Shown here: positions 33,241 through 45,601 of the stretch, piece after piece
How positions within the stretch are numbered: the stretch's first letter is position 1
Layout of the letters: every line of letters begins with the position of its first letter
From: Alitta virens
Taxonomy: Eukaryota; Annelida; Polychaeta; Phyllodocida; Nereididae
Length of the DNA: 64,000 bases
Direction: 5' to 3'
Assembly (NCBI GenBank): GCA_932294295.1
Contig: OW028585.1
Span: forward strand, 14,540,771 to 14,604,770
Notes under the pieces: generated by a model
What the model was told of the DNA's origin: nothing
Seen by the model: the letters and a program-made list of their open reading frames with translations, nothing else
The model's database searches: none
Made by a program: the position numbers and the translations under genes

Positions 33241-34613
33241 CAGTGTTTTCAAAATATTTAAGCCAGTCTTTCAATTTTATTACCCGCTCGAGGTGTGCAT
33301 CTCTTTGAGATGTTATTCAAATTTTATCGCATAAATCTTCCGCACCCCACTTGCCTGAATAAAGCCATATATGGTCAAATGAAGACTCATAAAGTGGCTT
33401 TCTTGATTTTTTCTGCTATTTTCACTCATTTTATAAACATTTTCCACTCAGCTTAACCCCCTGCAGGCTCAGACACTGTTATGGTTGTGTCCGAGGATAT
33501 GCTGCTATGTTTAATGTTAGCGACAGATAAAATAAAATCATTCAAAGAGGATTTATGCGAATAAAACTACTCCGCGCATAGAATTAGTTTTTATTTATGT
33601 ACTGTTAGATTGTTTATTTTTTATGTTTAGCGACTTAATTTATTTGGGCAATTTTTGTCACCTTCAACTTGATGTTCTATGAAATTTGCAGTAAATAGCT
33701 AAATTGAAAGTTACATAAACATTTAACTGGAATAAGTTATTTTAATAAGAATTTAATAAGATGTTTTTATAATTTTTTAAAATCTACAATTTGTTTAAGA
33801 TAACTTGGAAATAATGGAATTATAAATATGAGATAGTTGTATGAGATAGTGTGTGACATGAAAAAATGTACTTTTTCGCTAAACTATTTCGTATTCGTAC
33901 GCCAGGACTCCAAGCTGCCTTGCCTCCTCCTCATTACGTCTGCCTCTAACAGCTGCTCATATGAGCTGGCCAAGCTTCACACCCATTGCACGTTTAAGGA
34001 AATTGTCAAATATAATTTTTGAAAATGAAAAAAAAGGGCTATGATAAAAAGGAAAGACGGTGTATGTAGACCTCTATTGAATTATTAGATGAAGTTAAAT
34101 CAAAATTTCTTATTACAATATGAATTGAAAATGTACATTAAGCTTTTTAACTTTGTGATTCATTAAGTTAAGTACTTGCTCTGAATATATAATTAATGAA
34201 AAATACGAATTATTAAGTGTTAAATATGGAGGACTACTTGAAAAGTGTCATAAAAAGATTCAATTTATGCGTTAATCGGCGACCACATATGGTGAATGTA
34301 TTGTCCTGTAAAACATGATAAATATGTTGTACGAAAGAAATGAAGTAGTGATTTGTGTTGCTAAGCAACCGAGGTTGAATTAATGCTTTGATTTTTTCAA
34401 CTTTTTTTTTAATCTGCAAAAATTTAATTATGACCAAATTTGATCTAACAAATGTCCACTTATGGAACAGTCTTATTAGAAATTGGTTGTTGTAGCCAAA
34501 TCCAATGGCCAATATGATGCCAACCAAGATTTGGGTTAAATTAACCAATGTTTTATTTCACATTGCAACTTAAATATTGTTGAATTGACCAACGATGACC
34601 AGTGAGTTTACCA

Positions 34614-34672
34614 TAGTCCGACAAACTGCCTCACGACGTCTTATCGGCAAATGACAGCAATGTTTCGGTCTA
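34614..34672 (+). mobile_element. 59-bp micro-MITE (family Q, copy 2)
   Basis: Starts TAGTCCGACAAACTG and ends AGCAATGTTTCGGTCTA. It is flanked by a perfect 9-bp direct repeat AGTTTACCA at 34605-34613 and 34673-34681. Confidence 0.85.
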
Positions 34673-34805
34673 AGTTTACCAATCAGCTCCACCAAGATTT
34701 TTCATTGGTTGATTTAATTAATAACCTTATTTAAAAGTTCACATGCAGTGGCGGTGACAATAAATTAGCTTATACAACCAATAAGTTAGAATTTGTTGAA
34801 AAGTG

Positions 34806-35092
34806 GATTTTCACGGAAGGTTCGCTATATTTCCACCAGGTGGCTGAAAAAGTTTCCGCCCTTGATTGTGATTGGCTGAAGCAAAGTGCATCCTAGCATC
34901 AGCATTTTAGTGCATTTTAATGTATATTTGACATCTTATCATTCAATTGATTTCCACTTTTTCCCTGAGAAAATTGTATTTATGAAATCAGTTGGTTATG
35001 ATCTACTATGTCTGAAAAGCAAAACGAGTGATAAGAAAAGATGATAGACTTATGTCCTTCTGAATTCAGGGCTGCTCAGTGAAAAGACTATT
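34806..35092 (+). mobile_element. MITE family C (copy 2)
   Basis: Begins AGTGGATTTTCACGGAAGGT, contains TTTCCACCAGGTGGCT, and ends GGGCTGCTCAGTGAAAAGAC. Confidence 0.85.
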
Positions 35093-35904
35093 CAGAGTAA
35101 ATGCATTGACCACATGGCACTACTCTAGAAATAGGTTGAAGTCCCCTGTGATATTTACCAAACTTCCATACTTTCATAATATATCCTATTTGTATGGCTA
35201 TGTACAGAACATACTTAGCAAACACACAATCATAATATTCTGAAGAAAATGTCTGACATGTAATACACTATATCAACTAAATGCATGTACTTGAGCAAGT
35301 GTTGAATGTACAGTAGGCCATCTGTTGCCATGGTAACCAATTGTGTGATCACGTGGTTTTGTTGTTAGCTAATATTTGGTAATGTTAGCCCAGAGTATTA
35401 CATGACTATACATGACAACACAGTGGGTCAGTGACTGCTGTAGTCTAAGATTTCTTTGAATTTCTCAGTAATTCAGCACTCTTATGTGTGTTCTATGTAA
35501 ACAAGGATAATATTATGTTCAGTGAGAATTTTGTACATGTTTGTATATGACATTTAGTGGTAGATACAGTACTGTGTAAAAGTCTTGAGCCACCCTAAAA
35601 CATTATGCGTTATTTGCTCATATGCAGACCCTTCGTCTAAACGGGTGATCCCGCACTATGCTTGCAATAAAAGTTTGACGACTTGTATTTGTGTTTAAAA
35701 ATATTTTTAAATGATGTTAGGACAGAGTTTTCGTCAAATTACTGAGCAGCTTCTGAGAGCCAGTTCATGCAGTTTTATGTAAAATGGGGACCATGCCAAA
35801 TAACAGAAACGAACCAGAAGAAACACTAACTTTCTTCTATTATTGTTTTCCTATTTTATGTCTGTAATTCATTCAAGTTCAACCCTGCAGGGCAACACAA
35901 TAAT

Positions 35905-36078
35905 CACGTACGTGGATGGGGTCTTCTGCTTGCTTCAGCACAGATACCGAATACAAGGAACTGCCACTTTAAACTTAATAAAAGTATCAAGCAGCTGGGA
36001 TTTAGCCCGACCAAAGATTGAACCGGGGTCCTTCAGAGGAGCAGGTGAGCGTCTTACCACTAGACTACCCAGCTGCAA
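35905..36078 (-). mobile_element. SINE family D (near full length)
   Basis: On the minus strand the head reads GCAGCTGGGTAGTCTAGTGG (A-box-like) and the B-box-like part GGACCCCGGTTCAATCTTTG. The body is CCTTGTATTCGGTATCTGTG then AGCAGAAGACCCCATCC. Confidence 0.82.
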
Positions 36079-36341
36079 GATAGATATATTCATCGATTTC
36101 TGCTTTTATTGAAATGGGTGGGCTAGTGGTTAGTATATTCAGAGCTCTTCTATGGCAGTGACTGTGGGTGCATGGATTCAAACCTCACTCTCTGCACTGT
36201 TTATGAGCCACATCTCAATCCCTGTTTCATCACATGGGCTATACTCATCATCATATCATCCTTTATTCGCATGCAAATAAGTTGTGGTTTCTTTTAGTAA
36301 AAGCAGTTACTCTAAAAGTAAGTTAAACCAAAGAATAGTGG

Positions 36342-36612
36342 ATTTTCACAGAAGGTTCGTTGTATTTCCACCAGGTGGCTACGACAGAATACTGCAATTC
36401 TATTGGCTGAGTGCATCCTAGCAGCAGTATTTTTAGTGCATTTTAATGTACATTTGACATCTTATCATTGAAATGATTTCTGTTATTTCCAGGAGAAAAT
36501 TATATTTATGGAATTAGTTAGTTATGACCTACTATGTCTGAAAATGAAAATAAGTAATAAGAGGAGAGGAAAGACTTATGTCTTCCCGAATTCAGGGCTG
36601 CTCAGTCAATAG
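36342..36612 (+). mobile_element. MITE family C (copy 3)
   Basis: Begins TAGTGGATTTTCACAGAAGG and ends with GAATTCAGGGCTGCTCAGTC then AATAGACTCTA. Confidence 0.82.
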
Positions 36613-37070
36613 ACTCTATTCTACAAAAGTTTCATTAAATTTGTTCTTGCTGTTATCATGAGGTGGGCCAGGACACTTCAACATGCATAATATATCCATA
36701 GAATACTAAACATGAGAATCGTCCCAACGACCTAGGTGTCAAAACTACAGCTAGAGGTCATGGAGACATAAATAGGTCAACATAGGTCACGTGACCTTTG
36801 TAGGTCAAAGGTCATTTTGTGACAAGGGCCTTGTAGAGGACATTGGTGGCATATGTTGTTTGTCCTCTAGAATAGAAAGACAAATGTTTTGGTTTTGAAT
36901 AATGAGAATGAACGAGAGTGAACTCGGAATGTTTGTTTTTTGTTGCGATTAAGTTGGTGTGATGGTAATTGTCTGCATGTATAATGCAAGCTATTGAAGG
37001 TCATAACTAGCGACTGTGAATTTATGTCATAAGTTCAAATCCTGGCCTGAGGCATATAACAGCATTCTAT

Positions 37071-37350
37071 GAGCAGCTCGGTGGCCTAACGGTTAAGGCA
37101 TCCGCCAATTCCACATTGGCCAGCTCTGCTGAAGGTCTCGGGACCTGGGTTCGATCTCTGGCCAGGGCACTCTTCATGAGCTACATCCCAGCAGCTGGAT
37201 GTCGATCGCATGAGACGATAAGTTGGAGAAGCCTTGTACTCGGTGTCTATTCTGAGGCAAGTAAAAGACCCCATCCATAGGGTAAACATAGAACATGGTG
37301 TGGACTCCAAGCCTTCTCATCTCATCATTACATTTGCCTGTAGCATGGCA
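37071..37350 (+). mobile_element. SINE family D, full-length reference copy
   Basis: The tRNA-like head GCTCGGTGGCCTAACGGTTA with CCTGGGTTCGATCTCTGG (boxes A and B) is joined to the body CATGAGCTACATCCCAGCAG, then CCTTGTACTCGGTGTCTATT and AAGACCCCATCCATAGGGTA. The tail is CATCTCATCATTACATTTGC. At least fifteen fragments of this family occur in the window. Confidence 0.88.
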
Positions 37351-38069
37351 CATAAGCTAAACCTCCATACAATACCATACAATATAATACAATATAATAC
37401 AATATAATGATTGCTGTGATTATTACAATTCTCAATCTTTCATGGATCGAGCTTAAACAAGTTTACCCATATGGGCCATATATACATGTATATACATTCC
37501 ATATACTACAGAATAACCATGGAGACTCCATGGAATTACTAAGTCACTATAATCATTATCAATCTTGTCTTAAAGCAGTTGACCCGAGATTGACCTTGTT
37601 ATGCTCATGAGCAGGGGTCATGACCTCGATATGCAAATGAATGTGAGTACACATTCCTTATATATGTTGATCAGTTCCATGAAAATTGTTCTGGCTGATT
37701 TTTGCATCTTTGTATATCCTGTTTAGAGTCATGAACTAAACCAAAGATATTAAATATGGATATAAATCGTCCTAATACACGATAATGAGGAGATTTATGT
37801 CATGAAATGACAACAGTTGAGTTCACGTGGAACAATAAATGACCCCTGAAAATGATGCTGAAATCATTGTTACAGAAAATGCACTGGTCATTGGTGATAA
37901 CTTAATTATGGCAGGAATGCACAGTCTGTTGTTAAGGCTGTTTCCAGTGCAATTCTTGTACTCGTTTATCAGCTTTTTATATTGTAATAAGTTGACTCAG
38001 TTTATCAATGGTAATTTGAGGTGGTGTTGATAATAAAGGTGGACTTAATTGTGAAATTTTACTTAACAA

Positions 38070-38224
38070 TACATGGCCAATTGTGCCACGTGCATTTTCC
38101 ATGTGTTTGGATAAACGCATGGAAAACGCATGGTTTTTAGCTAATTATAATGAGGCAAAATCCATGCGTTTTCCAGGCGTTTATCCTTCTCATTGAAAAC
38201 GCATGTGGCACATTTGGCCATGTA
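38070..38224. mobile_element. MITE family B (copy 2)
   Basis: TACATGGCCAATTGTGCCAC and GTGGCACATTTGGCCATGTA ends, with near-complete internal palindromy. Confidence 0.88.
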
Positions 38225-39059
38225 GTAAACAGTTTTCCTAATTTATCTTATAAATCATGACAAATTAATTAGGTTGATTTGATTTAATTACATTTGATTT
38301 GATTTGATTTGATTTGAAATGTTTCAATCAATAAATATTATAATAAGTGTTTCTTTTTGGGCTATATAGAAATAGGTACTCGTTCAGATAATACAATGTT
38401 TAAAAATAATTATTGAAATGAGTGAAAACCATATAGTTTTTATATAATATAGATTATGTGAAGTTTGGATCAGAAATCCACATTTATTAAACCAAATTTG
38501 ACATGTCATCGTAGAATTTATGTATGTCACTTTGGTTTGTATTTTATTTTATTATTATTTTTGTTGTAAAATAGCCATAGAAAAGCTCCATACATAAACA
38601 CACAAATTTCACAGGTATTTCCTCTACCCTATATCACCTGCATTATAGCCTGGTATTGTAAACACTAAACAATTAAATGGTAATAACTGTGTATATAAAA
38701 CAGTGGCCAATCAAAACAGTAGATTTTCTGTTTAAATAAAAGTTTGTAGGAGTAGATTTTCAAGATAAAGATAGGCATGTTTACTTTTATGGAGTGGCCA
38801 TTCTGCATTGAGCATAAAATGGCAGCATATAATTGTGCAACTTTTCTGTATCTTAAAAGTATAGGATAGTCTATAGACATAGTAGGAGTAAAGTAGAATT
38901 TGAAGATCGGCTTTATAATCATATTATCTCAAGTTGTGATAATATTTCATAGATAAGTGAAGATGAAAAGTCATATATTGTAATGCAGGATGAAAGGTAT
39001 AAGGAGTGTCCATGAAGTATTTGGTTTTGAAGAGTAAATTGTTCTACAGTGTTATCTTA

Positions 39060-39522
39060 ATAGGAGTAGGAGTAGTAGTAGGAGTAGTAGGAGTAGTAGT
39101 AGGAGTAGTAGGAGTAGTAGGAGTAGTAGGAGTATTAGTAGTAGTAGTAGTAGTAGTAGTTAGTAATAGTAGGAGTAGTAGTAGTAGGAGTAGTAGTAGG
39201 AGTAGTAGTAGGAGTAGTGGTAGTAGGAGTAGTAGTAGGAGTAGTAGTAGGAGTAGTAGTAGGAGTAGTAGTATTAGTAGTAGGAGTAGTAGTAGGAGTA
39301 GTAGTAGGAGTAGTAGTAGTAGGAGTAGTAGTAGGAGTAGTAGTATTAGTAGTAGGAGTAGTAGTAGGAGTAGTAGTAGGAGTAGGAGTAGTAGTAGGAG
39401 TAGTAGTAGGAGTAGTAGGAGTAGTAGGAGTAGTAGTAGGAGGAGTAGTAGGAGGAGTAGTAGTAGTAGGAGTAGTAGTAGGAGTAGTAGTATTAGTAGT
39501 AGTAGTAGTAGTAGTAGTATTG
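39060..39522. repeat. AGTAGTAGG trinucleotide-derived minisatellite
   Basis: About 460 bp of AGT/AGG triplets. Poly-Ser/Arg, poly-Val/Gly, poly-Leu and poly-Thr frames on both strands are artefacts. It is followed directly by a SINE-D body. Confidence 0.95.
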
Positions 39523-39655
39523 GTGGTGCCTTGTACTTGGTGTCTATGCTGAGGCAATTGGAAGCCCCCACCGATGGATGAACGTGGAATTGACTTCAAG
39601 AAGCCTTATCATCTCATTATTACATCGGCCTGCTAATTGGTCATGTATGATGACT
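39523..39655 (+). mobile_element. SINE family D, 3' fragment
   Basis: GCCTTGTACTTGGTGTCTAT, then GAGGCAATTGGAAGCCCCCA, and the tail TATCATCTCATTATTACATC. Confidence 0.8.
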
Positions 39656-39693
39656 CAGGTTCAGATCAGTAGCTCCAATACAATACAATACAA

Positions 39694-39762
39694 TACATGG
39701 CCAAATGTGCCACATGCTTGGATAAACGCATGGAAAACGCACATAGCACATTTTGCCATGTA
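39694..39762. mobile_element. MITE family B (copy 3, internally deleted)
   Basis: TACATGGCCAAATGTGCCAC joins, after a short middle, GAAAACGCACATAGCACATT then TTGCCATGTA. It is 69 bp, about half the usual length. Confidence 0.85.
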
Positions 39763-40089
39763 CAACAAGGTGTTTTTCATTTGCAATTCCATTGCACATA
39801 TACAAGATAAACCTTTCAAAAGAATAAATAATAAAACGATTCCAGGGAGTGTTTATTGATAAGAATCTTGCATATTTCTCTCCTTACACTGTCATTGTCA
39901 CCGTATATCTGATTATATGTTGATTTATAACTTCAGTCGCACCTATAACTATTCACTATTGAGCCATTTTAAAATTTCGTAGTTTTAAAGATGGCGTCAG
40001 ATTCTCTAGTATCATTCAAAGTGGCTGTCTAGGGCTATGGGTTCATATCATTTATCATTGTACACTCTAGTTTACAAATTTTGATGGAG

Positions 40090-40533
40090 TATTTTCACTG
40101 AGCAGCCCTGAATTCAGCAAGACATAAGTCCTTCCTCTCCTCTTATTACTCATTTTGCTTTTCAGACATAGTAGGTCATACTTAACTGATTCCATAAATA
40201 TAATTTTCTCAGGGAAATAATAGAAATCAACTAAATGATCAAGTGTCAAGTATACATTAAAATGAACTAAAAATACTGCTGCTAGGATGCACTTTGCTTC
40301 AGCCAATCACAGTCAAAGGCGGGAACTTTTTCAGCCAATACATGGCCAAATGTGCCACGTGCATTTTCCATGAGAAGGATAAACGCATTATAGCTAATTA
40401 TAATGAGGCAAAAACCATGCGATTATCCAAACGTATGGAAAACGCATGTGGCACATTTGGCCATATAAAATTGCCGTATTCCGTCGTAGCCACCTGGTGG
40501 AAATACAGAGAAACTTGAAAATCCACTATTCAG
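40090..40533 (-). mobile_element. MITE family C (copy 4) with a nested family B MITE
   Basis: GTATTTTCACTGAGCAGCCC at one end and GAAAATCCACTA at the other. The sequence is interrupted after TTTTTCAGCCAA by a family B element and resumes with AAATTGCCGTATTCC. Confidence 0.88.
40339..40465. mobile_element. MITE family B (copy 4), nested in family C
   Basis: Bounded by TACATGGCCAAATGTGCCAC and GGCACATTTGGCCATA. Comparison with uninterrupted family C copies (CAGCCAATAGAATTTC) places the insertion at TA. Confidence 0.9.
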
Positions 40534-41039
40534 ACTAGTTAATGATGAAGTAGTGTAGCCTCTACATAGCCCAACAGGTGCTGATGAGGCGTTAAACACA
40601 AACACACACAGTTCAAGTAATGTCAGTGGCTGTCTATGAGGATTGGTTCGAAACATTTATCGTTCTAGTTTACAAGTCGTGGGAAGTCGCAATGTCTGTC
40701 GATAGTCAAAAAGTGTCAGAATATCTCTGTAAAATAACTCTACTGAGCTTGTCTTTACAATCTTTACAGCCTTTATAGTCTATTTAACGCGTTTTAATGT
40801 CTGTTATGAATCCATTGTCAAAAGCATTGAAAATGTTTCTGGTTGAGGGTGCATGATATTTGGAAAATAGCATTAAAAAAGCCTTCGGGGTAAATATTTT
40901 AAAATTACAGGCATTTGTAATTCTAAAAGGGGTAATTATAACACCCTCTGGATTGATAAACTACCCGATGTTCCTTAGAGATTATAAATTGCATGTAGAC
41001 AAGGTAAAATTATTTTACTTGAACGTCAAGATAGAGAGA

Positions 41040-41114
41040 TAGATAGACAGATATTGATAAATAGATAGATAGACAGATAGACAGGTAGGCAGATAGATAG
41101 ACAGATAGACAGAC

Positions 41115-41157
<43 letters not shown>

Positions 41158-41215
41158 GATAGACAGATAGATAGACAGACAGACAGATAGATAGATAGAT
41201 ACTTTCTAGAATAGA
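41040..41215. repeat. TAGA/CAGA array with a TA dinucleotide core
   Basis: GATA and GACA tetramers flank about 34 bp of TA repeats. Confidence 0.95.
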
Positions 41216-42476
41216 ATAGAATAGAATATATTAGCTGACGTGAGCAATGAATATTCACCATTTATGAGATCCAGGAAAATGATCTCATAATTTATGTTTT
41301 TATTGCTTACCTACTGACAAAAGACCAATTGAGATTGATCATTCATGCTGCAATCACGACTTCATTATGTTTTATCATACAAACACCTACAGCACAGGTA
41401 TTCATTATGGTGTCCCAAAAAAATAATAAACATTTTTATTTCGTATTGCATATTTCCTGAAAATGTTCTCTCATATGAAATTTGATTAATATTGACAGGG
41501 CCCTCACTTAAAAAGCCTTATAATATATGGTTATATTTTGGCAGTTTTTGTGTAATTTTGGCCATTTTTGGTCAACCTTGCCCCGGCTTCTCTACGAGAC
41601 CATCCAGGATGATCCTGTGTTTACAATACAGTATATGACTGCTATAGTCAACATGGCGATGTTTTACATACATAGTCTACACCACTGTATGACTCAGTAT
41701 TGTTGTGAATCACTTCTATTGTACTTTTAACACACACTTAACTGACATATGTGTAGGAATATACTTCAATACAGGATGCTAGGCATATTCATATATACAC
41801 TTTGCGTAATAAGAGGCAGCTAGATTGCTCAGCTGCTGAGGTAGGTTTTGAGAGAGAGAGAGAGGGGGGGGGGGGTGTTATTAGTCATGGTGCGTAGGAA
41901 GGGGGGGGGGGGTTTACCCCTTTCGTTCGAATGGGGGTGTAGCAGCCACCTACCCCTATGCACTGCTATGGCTGGGGAGTGAGTTCAGTCTACGGGGAGG
42001 CGTTCAAGTGTTAACATCAGTTTGGATAACAGCAAGTGTTAAAATATAAATGGATTTTGTAATTGTTATTGACAAATTTATATTAGGAGATTTTTTCTGA
42101 GAATATATTTCGAAGTTTTTGGAAGTTTGCAGTCAGCCTATATATTATCACTCAGATTGATGATATTTGGTTTACTAATGGGGATTATATATTGATATAA
42201 TTTGGATGCAATTAATTTATTTATTAAGACATGCTTTTGTCTTATTAGACTGACAAGTACATTGAAGTTGAACTGTCTGTACTGGAATTATATCTGTCAA
42301 TTATTATATCATTTAGGAAACAAATGATGATATTATGATAACATTGGAGGAATTGCAAATTTTGAACAGAATAATTGACTAATATCAGAATCAGTGACTG
42401 CAGACACGGACAGAAATATTTCATATTGACTCAGAAAACGAAAGAAATATCGAGGAAAATATCGAATTACGATACG

Positions 42477-42575
42477 ATGCCGCCTTCGAAAATTTCGGAG
42501 GCTCAAGAAACGCGAGCCGCCTCTCCGGATGAGATTTATACAAGGTCGTTGAAATATTATCAAAATGAAAAAAAG
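42477..42575 (+). CDS. Probable alternative first coding exon of the spectrin-repeat gene
   Basis: ATG 42477-42479 opens 33 codons: MPPSKISEAQETRAASPDEI then YTRSLKYYQNEKK, ending at a strong phase-0 donor AAG|GTAAGA. The region 42400-42550 is unusually rich in CpG for this window (TACGATGCCGCC, AACGCGAGCCGCC, TCTCCGGATG), as expected at a promoter-proximal exon. There is no in-frame ATG further upstream. The donor phase matches the other exons of the gene, so this exon could splice to the same downstream exon and replace the A-B-C repeat with a short unique N-terminus. This is inference: it might instead start an unrelated nested gene. I do not recognise the peptide. Confidence 0.6.
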
Positions 42576-43904
42576 GTAAGAAAATGATAAAATATGAATA
42601 TGATATTGTCACTATATTGTCATAACATTAGTGGCTGGATTCATTTATTCATTTATTCATTTATTCATTTATTTATTCATTCAAATGCATACTCATTATT
42701 TACAAAGGTTAAGTAGGCCTACTCTTGTCTCCATGACTAAATCAGTTGATGGAAAATAGTTTCAAGTACAGATTAAAAGTAAAACATTCAGCTAATCAGC
42801 TGCTAATTAGCAATTTAAGATAACCGTGATAACAGACGTTTGACATACAGTGGAGATAATTGCAGACTCTAGATTATTTATGATACCAATTGAAATTGTG
42901 TACAACTGATTCAATTGAAATAAGATAAAAATGATGCAAGAGTAAATTACTATAATTGTCAGTAACTATATATGCCTGTCTGTGGCTATGGGCTTACTGC
43001 ATTTATCAGTGATTTTAATAAGATCAGAAAACTTAAAGTTTGTCAAATTTGCAATTTTCTAAGATGAGACATTAATTACTAAAAAAATAAATCATACATT
43101 GAGAGAAAATCCAGACCAAAACATTGGAAACACCATGGAAATGACATCATCACCATTGTTTAGTATTGTGACGTCATCACTGGGTTTGTTTACATATTGA
43201 GTTTTTGATGGCATGAAAAACTAATATTTATATTATTTATTGTCAATTAAAAATAAATTGTTGTGCAAAAGTGGGTATGTAATGGTAAAAAATATCATGA
43301 AACAGGAAGGCCATATTGATTTATATCATTATTTTAATGTGCAAATTTAACAGACAGCGCACCTTTAAGTTTTTATAATAAACAATTTTGCTATGACTAT
43401 CCTCCCAGGATATTAGTCATATTTGTAAAAATGCCAGATATTTTTATCTGCATTTTCACCAACAAAAAGAGCTTTTGAAAAATCTGCTTTTAGAAATACT
43501 ACAACATTTGCCCTGTGGGGTGACAAAACCACAATCCTAACCCAATCACAGGGAAATGTCTGTAGCAGGATGCTCATTTTATTGACAGCACTGGAGGATT
43601 TGTCATTTAGTTGAATACTGTTAAAACATATTTGAAATATTCCGCATACCAGGATACTGCTATAATGCCTGTATATTTGACGAATTATTTGTCATTTTCT
43701 GGAATCTGTGAGTTTTCACTGCTGTTCACTGTAAACTATGAGACATTATACACGCATAGACAATAGAGGTCACGTGATGAGTAGGATTCGATTGTTCCAT
43801 TGTTGACATTGGTTATCAGTTCCTTTCCTGAAGTTATTCAGACTAAAAGTATATAGGAAGTGGTTGTGGTATGATATGTGACAGTCAAGATGGCTCCATC
43901 ATAC

Positions 43905-44140
43905 AATAGGATGGATGGATAGATAGATAGAGGGATAGGTAGATATGTAGATACATAGATGGAAAGATAGGTAGGTAGATAGGTAGATAGATAAATAGAT
44001 AGATATATGGATGGATGAATAGAAGGATAGATAGATAGATATATAGATATGCAGATATATATGTAGATAGATGGATAGATGGATGGATAGATAGATGGAT
44101 AGATAGATAGATAGATGGATGGATAGATAGATTGATTGAT
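43905..44140. repeat. GATA/GATG microsatellite
   Basis: About 235 bp of GATA-type tetramers with interspersed GGTA and GGAT units, trailing into TTGA. Confidence 0.95.
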
Positions 44141-44394
44141 TGCTTAATTGATTGAGTTAGGGATTGATATATTGATAGATTGGCAGCTGTCTAATGGAAA
44201 ATACATTGTAACATCACAATTAAGACCTCTGAAATCACTGAAGTGGTCTTAATATCGAGGTGGTATTTTAAAACTTGAAACTGCTTAAATACTGTGATTT
44301 TCTATTTACCCATGCAGTAGTGTCCTTAAAATCAAGTAAGCCTGTATTGACTCAATGATACTGGGTCCGAAGCTTAGTCAGTTTATATAACCAG

Positions 44395-44500
44395 CTACCA
44401 GGGGCAGATGTAATGATGAGATGATAGGCTGCTTGGAATCCACACCATGTTACACATTTACCCCATGGGCGGGGTCTTTTAATTGCCTCAGCATAGACAA
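44395..44500 (-). mobile_element. SINE family D, 3' fragment
   Basis: GATGTAATGATGAGATGATA, then CACACCATGTTACACATTTA and CCCCATGGGCGGGGTCTTTT. The 85 bp before it are shared with the copy at 45140. Confidence 0.8.
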
Positions 44501-45139
44501 CATACTACCCGACACCACAGTCAATTATCATGACACATATTTTTATGGTTATACTGTATACCAGTTCATTGAAATTTAGCTTTTTACCCCTTTACCCCTT
44601 TATGATAATAAGGCTCGACAAATAGCTTGGGGTGAATCGGACCATTGTTATGCTACAAGTGCAGGGCGAGTATTCTTAATGCTAGTTACTAATGCACTTT
44701 TTTTAGCTGGAGGGCTTCAACAAGGCATTTGACTATGTCCACTTGTATTAACATTCAGAGATATGAATAAAGACTCGCTTGTTGCTGTTGTTGTATGTTA
44801 AAAGCCAGGTATTTCTCCTCCACCTGTCAGAGTTAATCGAGTGTTGGACTTTTGACAGCATGTGTGTTGGTTAAGAGCTGTTATGGGGGCTTTTAAGAGG
44901 AAATAAAATGTTTTGAAGAATGTGAGATTCAAATTCAGTTTCACCTAAAGATGTTGATAAATGTAAAGTTAAATTCAATGAGAAAAGATCATAGTAAGTA
45001 AGATTTTTTTACTCTAAGAACTAACATAAAATAGGAAAATGACTTTTTTTTATAAGGATGTTAATATATTTGATATTAGAACCACCTCACTATTAGGACC
45101 ACACGATTTAAATCAAAAAATTTAGTTTTATTCTAGAAC

Positions 45140-45305
45140 TTGTATTGTGTCAATGCTACTGGGGTCTGAAGCTTAGTCAACTTATATGACTAGCTGCTAG
45201 CAGGCAAGCATAATGATGAGATGATAAGGCTGCTTGGAGTTCACACCATATGTACACATTTACCCCATGGGTGGGGTCTTTTACTTGCCTCAGCAGCATA
45301 GACAT
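45140..45305 (-). mobile_element. SINE family D, 3' fragment with shared flank
   Basis: GGTCTGAAGCTTAGTCAACT, then CATAATGATGAGATGATAAG and CCCCATGGGTGGGGTCTTTT. The first part duplicates the flank at about 44360-44395 (GGTCCGAAGCTTAGTCAG), so the repeat unit extends beyond the SINE tail. Confidence 0.75.
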
Positions 45306-45551
45306 TGAACCATTGATTGACTTTTTCAGTTTGAAGAAAAGACCATTCCCAGACTCAGTAGGTGGTCCATGAATAAATAGCAGGAAAATGGTACAAAGTA
45401 GCAGTAGTGTAATGCAATAACTATCATTTCAAGTTTTTCATGTTGCCAGCTATCCTATAACTCTTTTATCTTGCCCAGACACGGTTGAATTACCCCAGTC
45501 AGCTGTTCAGTCAATGCCTTGTTTTGACTTTTTCAAGTGGTTGAAAAAGAA

Positions 45552-45601
45552 GTGAAAAATGCCAAATTGATATGCATGCATATCAATTTGGCATTTTTCA
45601 C
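45552..45601. repeat. Perfect 50-bp palindrome
   Basis: Arms GTGAAAAATGCCAAATTGAT plus ATGCA, followed with no spacer by their exact reverse complement. Zero mismatches over 25-bp arms. Confidence 0.97.

Larger units (their letters stand above)
23394..42476 (+). other. Large intron of the spectrin-repeat gene, repeat-filled
   Basis: No other convincing exon was found on either strand. Contents are the MITEs, SINE fragments, minisatellites and microsatellites listed separately, with AT-rich unique DNA between them. Small exons could have been missed by eye. Confidence 0.5.

Noticed and set aside
34234..34548. 104-codon minus-strand frame with hydrophobic N-terminal part
   Set aside because: No ATG at the start of the hydrophobic part, AT-rich codon use, no splice signals and no family likeness.
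39006..39599. Poly-Ser/Arg, poly-Leu, poly-Thr and poly-Val/Gly frames up to 191 codons
   Set aside because: Triplet repeat AGT/AGG read in different frames on both strands. No unique coding sequence.
42333..42612. Minus-strand frames over the alternative first exon
   Set aside because: The plus strand has an ATG and a strong donor in phase with the gene. The minus-strand frames have no splice support.
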